Shown here piece after piece: positions 7,544 to 19,500 of a DNA stretch of 64,000 bases. The DNA lies in NCBI GenBank assembly GCA_964444365.1, contig CAYUHJ010000002.1:59973-123972 (forward strand), given 5' to 3'. Each line of letters starts with the position of its first letter. The stretch's first letter is position 1. A program made the position numbers and the translations under genes. Origin of the DNA: CAYUHJ01 sp964444365 (GTDB lineage: Bacteria; Planctomycetota; Planctomycetia; Gemmatales; Gemmataceae). A model generated the notes under the pieces. It had not been told where the DNA came from. It was given only the letters and a program-made list of their open reading frames with translations, and ran no database searches.

Positions 7544-10500
7544 CGGCGGTCGCCCCCAGTGTCAGTGCGGTGTCGGCGTCGATCTCCCCGGCCTCCAGCC
7601 GGCGGAGGATGTCTTCCAGCGTCGGCGGGCCGGCCGGGGCCGTCTCCCGCTCGGACTCCCGTTCGAGAAACGCGGCCTCGGCCCCGGCTAGACGGTCGGC
7701 CTGCCCCCGCCGGGCGAGGCGGTCGAGCATGTCCCGCGCCCGGGCCTTCGCCCCCCCGACCTTGGCCGCGACCGGTTCGGGCACGGTCCCCACCGGGGTC
7801 CGGCTGTGCTCGAGTTGGACGTACCCGGCCAGGTCGCGGACCGTGGGGTAGTTGAACAGGGCCGTCGGCTTCAGTTCGATGCCGAGGGCCGCGTTCAGTT
7901 CCCGGACGAGGCGGACGCTCAGGATCGAGTCGGTCCCGTAGTCGGCGAAACTCCGGGTCGGCTCGACTTCGTCCGGGGTCAGCCCGAGGGCGGACGCGAC
8001 GACCCGGCGAACGCTGTCTTCGACCGGCCCGATCGAGCCCGAGGGCGAAGGGCGGGTGCCCTGCGGCTCCGGCCTCGGGGCGACGGCCGGCGCTGGGGTC
8101 GTCGTCGCTTCCGCGACGAACACGTGTTGAGGGCTGTCCCCGTGGGGCAGGGCGAACCGGCGGACGCCGACGAACCCGGCGGCCGCGAGCGCCCGTTCCC
8201 ACCCGTCGGCCGACAGGAACGGCGAGTGCGGCAGCCTGTCGGCGGCGTCCTCGAACGCCCACCAACCCGGGGTCAGACCGAACGTGAGCGTGTTGAAGTC
8301 GGCGGCCGCGGTCCCCTCGTTGACGACGACGACCCCGCCCGGCCGGCACAGCGCCGCGACCCGGGCCAAAGTGTCCGCGACCCGCTTCGTGGCGTGCAGC
8401 ACGTTGGCCGCGAGGACCACGTCGAACCCCCCCGGCGGGATGTTTTGCGGCTCCGGGTCGCGCTCGACATCGTAGACCTGCCCGCGGACGAGGCGGTACC
8501 CCGGGCCGAACGTTTCGATCCCGTGACGGACCAACCCGGCCGACAGGTCGGTGTACCAGTACTCGACCCGGTCCGCGAACCCGGCGAGTTCGGGCAGCAC
8601 CGCGGCCGTGGTGCCCCCGGTGCCGGCCCCGATCTCGATCACGCGGACCGGGCCGTCCCGTCGGAGTGACAACGCACTGTCAACGGCCGCCCGGACCGCC
8701 CCGGCCGCGACGTGCTGGAAGAAGTCGACCAGCGGGTTCCCGCGGTACACCGGTTCGACCAGTTCGGGCGACCCGCCGGGGAACAGCACCTCGGTCGCCG
8801 GAACCCGGCCGGTCACCACGTCCGCCGCGCGGGCGACGCACGCGGTCAGCAGCTTCAAGTACGCAGCCGCCGTCGGCAACCGGGCGGCGAGGACCGCCGG
8901 GTCGGGATCGTCACCGGGGCCGGCGCGGCCTGCCATCTCGGCCAGTGCTGCGTGCAACCGCCCGTACCCCGGTGCCACCTCGGACGGGCGGACGTCCGCC
9001 AACACCCGTCGGGCCGCGGCACGGGCGAACTCGTTCACCGGTTCGAAATCCGGCCGCGGACCGGCGACCGTCGGCGCGAGCCGGGTCGCGGTGGCAGACG
9101 CCCCCACCGCGGCCGCTGCCCCGTGCCCGCCCGCCCGTTCCCGTCCGAGGTGGTCGAGGACGGCGTCGGTCGCCCGCAGCACCATCACCTGCCCCGGCGG
9201 CCCCCCGAGCACTTTCCCGACGGCGTCCAACCCCTGCCGCGTGGACAGCGGGAAGACCCCGAGCCGGGCGATGGCGGCCAGGTGTTCGGGTGTCGCCACC
9301 CGCCCGGTTTCGCCCCATAGCCCCCAATTGATGACCCGGACCGGCCTCCCGGCGGCCGCCAGCCAGTTCCCGAAGGCGTCCTGGAAGGTACACCCGGCCG
9401 CGTAGTTCGCCTGCCCGGGGTTCGCCGTGAACGAATTCGCGGACGAGAAGAACGCCAGGAAATCCAGCGGGTCGGCGGCCGTCGCGTCGGCCAGGACGAC
9501 CGCACCGCGGGCCTTCACGTCGAGCACCTCGCGGAACCCGGCCTCGGTCATGTCGGCGAACGGCTCGTCCCGCAAGACGAGCGCCGAGTGGACCGCCCCG
9601 CGGATCGGCCCGTACCGCGCCCGGGCGTCCGCGAGCACCGCCCGGACCGCCGCGGGGTCGGTAACGTCGGCCTGTCGGTAGGTGAGCCCAGTGACACTGT
9701 CCCGCGGGGCGGGACGCCGGCCGAGCAGCACCACCCGCGCCCCCGCCTTCGCCCATTCCCGCCCGACCGCCAACCCGATGCCACCCGCCCCGCCGGCGAT
9801 CACGTACAACCCACCCGGTCGGATCGTCACCGGTAGGCCCGTCGGGTTGGTCTCCTCGAACCGTCGGACCAACCGCTTGCCGCCACGGACCGCGACCACC
9901 CCGCCGACCGGATCGCCCGGATCCCTCAGGGCGGCCCGCAGGTCCGGGTCGCCGGCTTCGGCGTCGATGTCGGTCACGCGGACGACCAAGTCCGGGTACT
10001 CGTTTGCCAACACCCGCGCCAGGCCGATGACCGCCGCTTCCGCAGGCCACCCAGACCCACCGTCACCGACTCCGAACACACCGCGGGTCACGACCCGGAG
10101 CGTCATCCCGGCCCCCAGCCGCCCCGAGGTCGCGAGCGCCTTCGCCAGCCGGAACAGCGGCATCACGCCGGCGTCTTCCGCGGCCCGCAATCCTTCTGCC
10201 GTCGGGAGAAATGCCGCACCGGCGGTCACGAACGCGACCTCCGCGATCGGACCGAGATCCCGGATCACCCGGTCGAACGCGACGTCCGGCGAGACCACCG
10301 TGACCGACCGCGGAGCCAGCGTGGCGGCGACCGTCCCGGCCTCTCGCGGGGGTCCGACAACCAGAACCGGGCCGTCACCGGCGGAACCCGCGGCAGCGGC
10401 TTCGCGCCAGATAGGGCGGAGGGTGCGGACCGGCCCACGGGAATCGATGATGCTCGGAGCGACGGCTCGGGCGGTGAAATCGCGGACTTCCCCGACCACC

Positions 10501-13500
10501 CGTCCGGCGGCATCGCAGAAGGTGAGGTTCAGCCGGAGCTCGTCGGCGTCGCGGTGCTCGACGGTCGCGATCGCGTGGGTGGCGATGGGGCCGACCCACC
10601 CGATCCGCCCGGCCGCCGACGGAACGTACCCTCGCCCCGGCGCGTCCGGTGGGACGAGCACACCGGTCAGTTGGAACCCGGCATCGACCGCTTCTGGCGG
10701 CCGGCCGGCAGTCGAGGTGAGTTCCGCCACCGCCGTCCTCGCCCCGACCCAGACGCGCGAAATCCCCCGGAGAGCCGGGCCGTAATCCACCCCCGCGGTC
10801 CGATAGAGCCGGTAGAGTTCGTCCGCGTCCACGGACCGGGGGCACGCTTCCCGTACCGCTGTCAACTCGACGGAGGCCGGGGTCTGCGGCTCGACGGCAC
10901 CGAGGTCCGCGGTCACGAACGGTCGGCCTGGGTCGACCGGATCGACCAGCCGCACATCCGTGTCACCCACTTCCACGACGAGGTTGCGACGGTGTTCGAC
11001 CACGAGAGGGCGCAGCCACCGCACGTCACGGAGGGTGCCCGCCGCGCCCAGTGCGGCTCGCATGAGGTCAGCCGCAACCGCCCCCGGCAGCCACCGCTCA
11101 CCGAGGACCCGGTGATCGCGGACCAGAGGGTGGTCCGGGTCGAGCGGGACGGCGAACCCCGTGGGGCGGCCGAGGAGCGGGTGGCGGCGGGGTGTCGCCG
11201 GGTCCGGCTTCCGGTCGATCCAGCACCGCCGCGGGGCGAACGGGTACGCGGGTAGCGGCACCCGCCGGCGGCCGCGGTTCTCGGGTCGGTCGGCCCAGCC
11301 GACAACAGCCCCGCCCACCCACGCCGCCGCGGCGGCGTGCGGGGCGGCGTCCGACGGAACCGCACCGGCGAGGCCGTCCGCGTGCCCGGTCCACACGTCG
11401 GGAACGTTCGGTTCGTTGCGAGCGAATCGCTCCAACCGGTCGGCCGCGTCGGCGTGCGTCGCCGCGACCACGGCCACCCGGAACGGCATCGGTTCTCGCC
11501 CGATTTGCAGCGTGAATGCGGCGTCGGCCAGCCGCGGGGCGTCGGGCTTCCGGAGCGCGGCCGCGAACCGCGCGGCCACCACCGGCAGCCGGTCCGCGGC
11601 AATCGCTGATAGCACCAGGACGCGGGGGCGGCCGTCGTCCGCGGGCGAACCCGGTCGCGGGGGCGGTTCTTCCAGGATCACGTGGGCGTTCGCCCCCCCG
11701 GCCCCGAACGAACTGACCCCGGCCCGTCGCGGAACCGTCGTGCCGTCCGACCGGACGGTCCGGTCCCACGGCGTCAGGGCGGTCTGCAACCGGAGCGGCC
11801 CGCCGGCGAGCGCGAGGTGCGGGTTGACCGTTTCGAGGTGGAGGCTCGGGGCCAACTCGGCGTGGCGGAACTGCAGCAGCACCTTGGTCAGCCCGGCGAC
11901 CCCGGCCGCCGACTCCAGGTGCCCGACGTTCGACTTCACCGACCCGACCCGGACCGTCCCCGGCGGGGCCGCCGCGAGGGCCCGGTTCAGCCCGGCCACC
12001 TCGATCGGGTCCCCGAGTTCGGTCCCGGTCCCGTGCGCCTCCACGTACCCGATGTCGGCCGCCGTCAGCCCGGCCCGGGCGAGGGCGGCCGACACCACCT
12101 CGGCCTGCCGGACGGGGTCCGGAACGGTGTACCCGTTCGTCTTGCCGCCGTGCCCGACCGCCGACCCGCGAATCACGCCGCGGATGCAATCCCCGTCCGC
12201 GATCGCCGCGGCCAGGGGCTTGAGGACGACCGCCCCGATTCCCTCGCCCGGCGTGTACCCGTCGCCGCCGGCCCCGAAACTGCGGCACCGGCCGTCCGAC
12301 GACGCGAACCCGGCCTGGCTGAGAATGCGGTACCGGCTCGGGTGCAGGATCAGGTTCACCCCGCCGGCCACGGCCACCTGGCACTCGCCGCGCCGCAGGG
12401 CTTCGCACGCCAGGTGGATCGCGGTGAGCGACGCCGAGCAGGCGGTGTCCACGGCGACGCTCGGGCCGTGGAAGTCGAACAGGTACGACACCCGGTTGGC
12501 GAGGTTCCAGTACGCCGCGTTCGGCCCGACCGGGTTCCCCTTCCCCCACTCCTCCGGGCCGAACAGTTGGTAGTCGCCGTTCATCGCCCCGACGAACACC
12601 CCGGCCCGCCGCGGGTCGCCGGGGCGGAAGAGGCCGCCCCGGGTGTACCCGGCGTCTTCGATCGCCGCCCACGCGACCTCGATGAATTTCCGCGCCTGCG
12701 GGTCGATCGTCTCGGCCTCCGTCGGGGCGACCCGGAACAGCCGGGCGTCGAACGTGTCGGCCCCGGCGACGAACCCGCCCCACTTGCTGTAACTCCCGTC
12801 CGGGTTCGTGCGGTCCGGGTCGAAGAACCCGTCGAGCGGCCAGCGGTCCGGCGGGATTTCGCGGATACAGTCCCGCCCGACGCGGAGGTTCGCCCAGAAC
12901 TCGTCCACGTCGGCCGCTTCCGGGTAAAGCCCGGCGACGCCGACGACCGCGACGTCGTCCGGCCGTAGACCGTCGGGCACGGGGGCCGACGGCGGGGTCG
13001 ACTCGACCGGGGCGGGGGCGAACCGGGCGACCGCCCCGGCGCGGTTCGCGGCGAGGTAGCCGGCCAGGTCCGACAGCGTTCGGTACTCGAACAGCAGCGT
13101 TTTCGGCAGCGGCCCCCAGTCGCGCTCGAGCCGCTCGTCGAGCCGGAGGATCATGACCGAATCGATCCCGTACCGGTCGAGCGGGGCGGTCACATCGACC
13201 TTGTCCGGGGCCAGGTGGATCACGTCCCCGAGGGCGGCCCGGAGCGCGGCGAGGACCGGTTCGGTGTCGGCCCCCGGTACGGGGATCGGCTCGGAACGCG
13301 GCGGGTCGAGGCGGGCCGCCAGCCGGCGGCGGTCGCCGTACAGCGCGAGGGCGTGCGGGGTCCCGGCCGCGAGCGCCTGCCCCAGGAGTGACAGCCCGGT
13401 GTCAGCCGGCATCGGGCGGAGCCCGGCCTCGGCGGCGGCGGCGGCGACGGCGTCGCCGAACGCCATCCCGCCGTCGGCCCACCACGGCCACCCGACCGAC

Positions 13501-16500
13501 AGGCTGACGCCCGGCCGCCCGGCCCGCGTCCGCCAGGCGGCGAAACCGTCGAGGAAGGCGTTCGCCGCGGCATAGTCTGCCTGCCCGATGCCGCCGACCA
13601 CGGCCGCCGCGGACGAGAACGAGACGAACACGTCGAGCGGGTCGTCGCGGGTCAGGTAGTCGAGGTGAATCGCCCCGGCGATCTTCGGCCCGGCCACCTC
13701 CGCGAGTCGCCCCGCGGCCGCGGCGTCGAGCCGGCCGTCGGCCCGCACCCCGGCCGCGTGGATCACCCCGTGGAACGTCGGGAACTGCTCCCGCGCCCGG
13801 CGGACTGCGTCGCGGACGGAATCGGCCCGGCCCACGTCCGCGGGCAGGTAGAGCGGGTCGCCGCCGAGCCCTTCGAGTTCCGCGAGGACCGCACGAACCC
13901 CGCTGTCCGGTTGCCGCCGCCCGAGCAGCACGAGCCGCGCCCCGGCACGTCGAGCGAGGTCTCGGGCCACCACCCGCCCCAGTCCGCCGGCCCCGCCGGA
14001 GATCAAGTACGTGCCGCCGCGCCGCCACGCCGGCATGCCCGGCGACCCGAGGACGTCCACCCAGGTCATCGCTTCCCGCCGACCTGCCCGGTAGCGGACC
14101 CGACCGGCCGCCCCGTCGCCCGCAGCGACTTCGGCCGCCAGCACGGGGAGGACTGCGTCCGCCGTCGGCGATCCGTCCCACTCGACGACACGCCCGCGGA
14201 AGTGGCGGTTTTCCTGGCGAAGCACGGCGAACAACCCGGCCGCCGCGGTCACGCCCGGCCCGGCGTCGGCCGGGCCAACTGCGAACGCGGTGCCCGCCGT
14301 CCCCGGGGCCGCAGCGAGCGCCGCCAGCACGGCGAGCCGCACGCCAGCGACCCCGGCGTCGAGCCGGTGGTCGGCGATGGCGTTCCGCAAGCTGGCGGGA
14401 TCCGAGGGGGAAAGGGTGAGGCTCGAGCAATGGATCAACAGCCAGCCATCGGCACAGCCGATCCGCTCGGCCACCCGCGTGTAGTGCCCCAGGTCGTCCG
14501 CCGCGAGCCGGAAGTGATCGGGTTCGACCTGCTCCCAGTGCCCAAAGGCTTCGACCAACGCGAGCCGCGCCGTCGGCCAGCGCCGCTGAGCGGCCGCCCG
14601 CCACGCCGACGGGTCGGCCCCCGGCGGCAGGACGATCATGACCGCTGCCGGGAGCCGCGGCGAGGGGGCTGGCACCGTCGCGGGCCGCCATTCCGGTCGC
14701 ACCAAGATCGCCTCGTCGCCAACCGGGGGCGAGGTCGTCAGCCGGCGGGCGGTCAGGCCCGTCAGGCGAACGCACAATTTCTCTGTCGAATCGAGCACCT
14801 CGACGCGGATCACGACCGACCCGCTCGCGTCCGGCGGGGCGGCCCACGCCCGGATCACGCTGTCGACGGGCGTCGGAGCGAAGACGTCTACGGAATCGAC
14901 GCCGGACGGAACATAGGTGTCGGCGCTGGCCTCGTCCCGCAACCCGATTCCCGCAGCGGCCTGGAGGGCGGCGTCCAGGACCGCAGGGTGCAGTCGGAGT
15001 TCTGGGGAAGCGGGGGCGGCGGCCGGTCGCCGCACTTCGGCCGCCGCGACCCCCGGACCGGCCGCCCATCGGACCACGCCGCGGAACCCCGGGCCGTACT
15101 CGAACCCCCGGTCGCGGAACGTCCGGTAGAGGTCATCGCCCGGCCGCCACGGGCCGGGGGTCGCCAGGGGTTGGGCGGCGGCCGGCTCCGGAGAATCGGT
15201 GACGGCCCGAGCGGTGGCGAACGGCGGACCGCCCTCGGCCGGGACGAGTTCGCACGCCCATCCGTCGCCGGCCGCACGCACGCGGATTTCCAGGGTCAGC
15301 CCGTCGGCCGGCACGAAGACCGGACGGAGCCATGCCACGTTCCGCAGCGACCCGACCGTTCGCCCGCTGGCCGCGGCGACCGCGGCGCGGGCCACCTCCA
15401 GAAACGCGACGCCCGGCAGCAGCGGTCGGCCGTTGATCCGGTGGTCGGCGACGACCCAGTCCGTCGCGGCGAGCCGGACGCGATACCGAACCCCGCCCGC
15501 GTCCGACCGCCCTCCCTCGAGCAACGGGTGGACGCGCACCGTCTCCGGGCCGGCTGAGTCGTGCGACCAGTACCGGTCCCGCGCGAACGGGTACCCCGGC
15601 AGCGACACGACCCGCCAGCCGGACCCCGGGTACAGCGGTGCCCAGTCCACTTCAGAGCCCGACGAATAGGCGTCGGCGACGGACTGCAACGGGTGGTTCG
15701 CGCCGGGCCGATCGGTGAGGAGGGCCGCCCTCAACTCGTCGCGGGTGCCGGCGACGACCGCGGCCCGGTGCCGCCAGTGCGGCCGGCCGACGGCGAGTGT
15801 GTAACTCACGGCCGCGAGGCCAACCGGAGTCGTCGCGAGCCAGTCGGCCAGCTCCCGGCGGCGGGCGGCCAGCGCCTCGGGCGTCTGCCCGGACACCGGA
15901 AACACCCACGGCCCGACGGTCGCGGGTGGGGGCGGGGCGGCCGGCGCTTCTTCGATCACGAGATGCGCGTTCGTTCCGCTGAACCCGAACGAACTGACCG
16001 CCGCCCGGAGCGGGCCGCCGTCCGACGACACCCACGGCCGCAAGTCGGTGTTCACCACGAACGGGGAGCTGGCGAAGTCGATGTGTCGGTTCGGCCGGTC
16101 GAAGTGCAGGTGCGGGGGCAGGTGCCGGTGCCGGAGCGACAGCAGCACCTTGATGAGCCCGACCACCCCGGCCGCGGCCATCGCGTGGCCGACGTTGGTC
16201 TTCGCCGACCCGATCCGGCACGGCCCGCGGCCGGGGGCGAGTTTCGCGAACGCGTCGGTCAGGGCCTGGACTTCGATCGGGTCGCCGAGCTTCGTCCCGG
16301 TCCCGTGGGCCTCGACGTAGGAGATCGTGGCCGGGTCGATGCCCGCCCGCCGCCAGACCTCGGCCTCCAGGGCGGCCTGCGACACGGCGCTCGGGGCGGT
16401 GATGCCGCTCGTCTTGCCGTCCTGGTTGATGCCCGACGCCCGGATGACGGCGTGGACCCGGTCCCCGTCCGCGACCGCCCGGTCGAGCCGCTTCAGCACC

Positions 16501-19500
16501 AGCACGCCGGCCGCCTCGGCGGGTACGAACCCGTCGGCCGCGTCGGCGAACGTCTTGGATTTCCCGTCGGCTGCGGCCATCCGGGCGTCGGCGAGGTACA
16601 GGTGGACGCTCGGGGTGAACAGGCTGCACGACACCCCGCCGGCGATCGCCAGGTCGGTTTCGCCGGCTAGCAGGCTGCGGCACGCCAGGTGGACCGCGAC
16701 CAGCGACGACGAACACCCGGTGTCCACCGGCAGGGCCGGGCCGCGGAGGTCGAGGAGGTACGCGATCCGGGCGGCCAGGATGGCGACCGACCCGCCGAGC
16801 GTTCGAAGCCCGGGCGGGCCGGCCGGCCGGTACTCGTTCGCCGACGCCCCGACGAACACGCCGCACCGGCCCCCGGCCAGCCGCCGCGGCGGGTACCCCG
16901 CGTCTTCCAGCGCCTTCCACGCTTCCTCCAGGAAGACCCGCTGCTGGGGGTCCATCGCCTCGGCTTCGACCGGGGCGATGTTGAAGAACAGCGGGTCGAA
17001 CCGGTCGAAGTCGTCGAGGAACCCGCCCCACCGGGCGTAGGTCTTGCCGGGGGTGCCGGGGGCGGGGTCGAAGACCCGGTCCACGTCCCACCGGTCGGCC
17101 GGCACCTCACGCACCGCGGACCGCCCGGCGGCGAGATCGTGCCAGAACCGGTCGACGTCCGGGGCCCCGGGGAATCGACCGGCGTAGCCGATGACGGCGA
17201 CCGCGTTCGATCGGTCGCCCGGGTCCGAGTTCGTGGGCACCGACACCGCGGGAGCGGGCTCATCGATAGCAGGCCGCTGGACCCCCGTGAGGCCCGGCGG
17301 CGTGCCGAACCGCTCCCGGACGTGGGCCGTCAACGCCTCCACGGTGGCGTGGTTGTAGAGGTCGGTCGCCCGCAGCGTGACCCCGAGGGCGGCGTTCAAC
17401 TGCTCGATGAGTTGCGGGGCGATGATCGAATCGACGCCGAGGTCGGCATACGGCCGAGCCGGGTCGATCCGCTCGACCGGCAGCCCCAACCCGGCCGCAA
17501 TCGTGCGGCGGACGGCGGCGGTCAGGGGGTCGTCGGTCCGCCCTGCGACGACCGGCGGGGGGACGAGCACCGGCGGCGGTGCGACGACGGTGCCGATGGG
17601 CGCGACCGCGAGGATCAGCGAGTGCGACGGGGTGTCGGCCGCGCTCGCCACCTCGATGTTCTCGAATCCGGCCGCGGTCAGGGCGGCGACCCAACCGTCC
17701 GGCGAGAGCAGCGGGCTGTGCGGGAGCCGGGCGGCCGGATCGGCGAACCGCCACCACCCGTCGAGCAGGCCGAACGTCAGCGTGGCGTAGTCGTCGCGCC
17801 GGGTCAGTTCGGCGAGGACCAGCCGCCCGCCGGGCCGCAGCAGCGACTTCGCGTGGGCCAGCGTGTCGGCCACGGAGCGGGTCGCGTGCAGCACGTTGGA
17901 CGCGAGAACCACGTCGGCCGCGGCCGGCGGGAACCCTTGCCCGACCGGGTCGCGTTCGATGTCGAGCAGTTCGAACCGGCGGCCCGGCCCGCCGAACGCC
18001 GCCCGGCCGCGGGCCAAAAACGCCGGGGAAACGTCGGTGTACACGTACTCGACCGCCGCCCCGGCCGCGGCGAGGGCCGCGAGTACGGGGCCGGTCGTCG
18101 CCCCGGTGCCGGCCCCGATTTCCAGCACGACGGCCGGGCGGGCGGCCGCCACCGCCGCGGCCGCGGCCCGGTGGAACCGGTCGAGAACCGGGTGTTCCTT
18201 GTACACCCGCTCGACCAGGTCGGCGGACCCGCCGGGGAAGAGCACGTCCGTCGCCGGGCGTTCGCCGCGCAGCACGGCGGGGACGGCGGCCGTACACCGT
18301 TCGAGCAGTTCGAGGGCGGGGCGAAGGCCGGGTCGGTCTGGCGGGTCGACGGCGGGCGGATCGGCGGCGGCCCGTGCGGCCATCTCCGCGAGCGCGTCGG
18401 CGAGCCGGGTCTGGCCGGGGGCGACGGCCCACGCCGACCGGTCGCCCATTCCCTCCGACCGCAACGCCCGAATCAGCCAGCGGCGAGCGAGCCGGTCCAT
18501 CGCGGCGTGCAGGTCCTCGGTCGGGGCATCGACGGGTCGGGATTCTTCCAGCGACCGCCGGGCCGCCGCCGCGGGGCCGACCACGACGCTGCCGCCCATT
18601 GCGTCCCACACGCTCCCGGCGAAGCGGCCGAAGGCGGTGAGCGGGTCCCGGCCCGAAGCCAACCGGGCGAGTGCGGTCAGCCCCTCGGCGGTCGCGTGCG
18701 GGTGGACGCCGGCGGCCCGCAACCGGGCCAGCGCCGCGGGGCTCAGCGACGGGTGGTCCCACACGCCCCACGCCGTCCACCGGGCCGGCCGCCCCGCGGC
18801 GGCCGCGTACCCGGCCAGGGCTTCCTCGGCCGTACACCCGGCGCAGTAGGCGCTCTGGCCGACGTTCCCGGGGAACGCGGCGAACGCCCCGACGGAGGAC
18901 GCCGTGACATGCAGGTCGAGCGGCTCGGAACCGGTCGCGGCATACAGGGCTGCCCCGCCGTCGAGCTTGACCCGCACGGCCGTCAGCCATTCGGCCTCGT
19001 CCGCCTGGGCGAGCGGGGCGAAGTACGGGGCGACGGCTGCCTGGACGACCCCGTGCAGCGGCCCCCAGTCCGCTTTCACCGCAGCGACCGCCGCGGCGAC
19101 GGCGGCGGGGTCGGTGACGTCCGTCGAGAAGTAGCGGGCTTCCCCGCCGAGGTGCCGGAGTTCGGCCAGGAACCGTTCCGCGTCCGCGTCGAGCGGGCGG
19201 CGGCCGAGCAGCGCGAGCCGGGCCTGAAACCGGTCCGCCAGGAACCGGGCGATCTCGCGCCCGACCCGCCCCAGCCCGCCGGCGACGAGGTACGTACCGC
19301 CCGCGCGGAAGGCCCGGCGAACGTCGCCCGTCGCGGGCACCGGTTCGAGCGTCCGCTCCCACCGCCGGCCCCCGCGGAACGCCACGGGCTCGCCGCCCCG
19401 GCCGCCGGGGTCGGCCGCCAGCCGGGCGACCCACTCCGTTCCCCCCGCCTCGGCCGATGCCAGGTCGAACACGCGAACGGCCCACGTCGGGAACTCGCGG

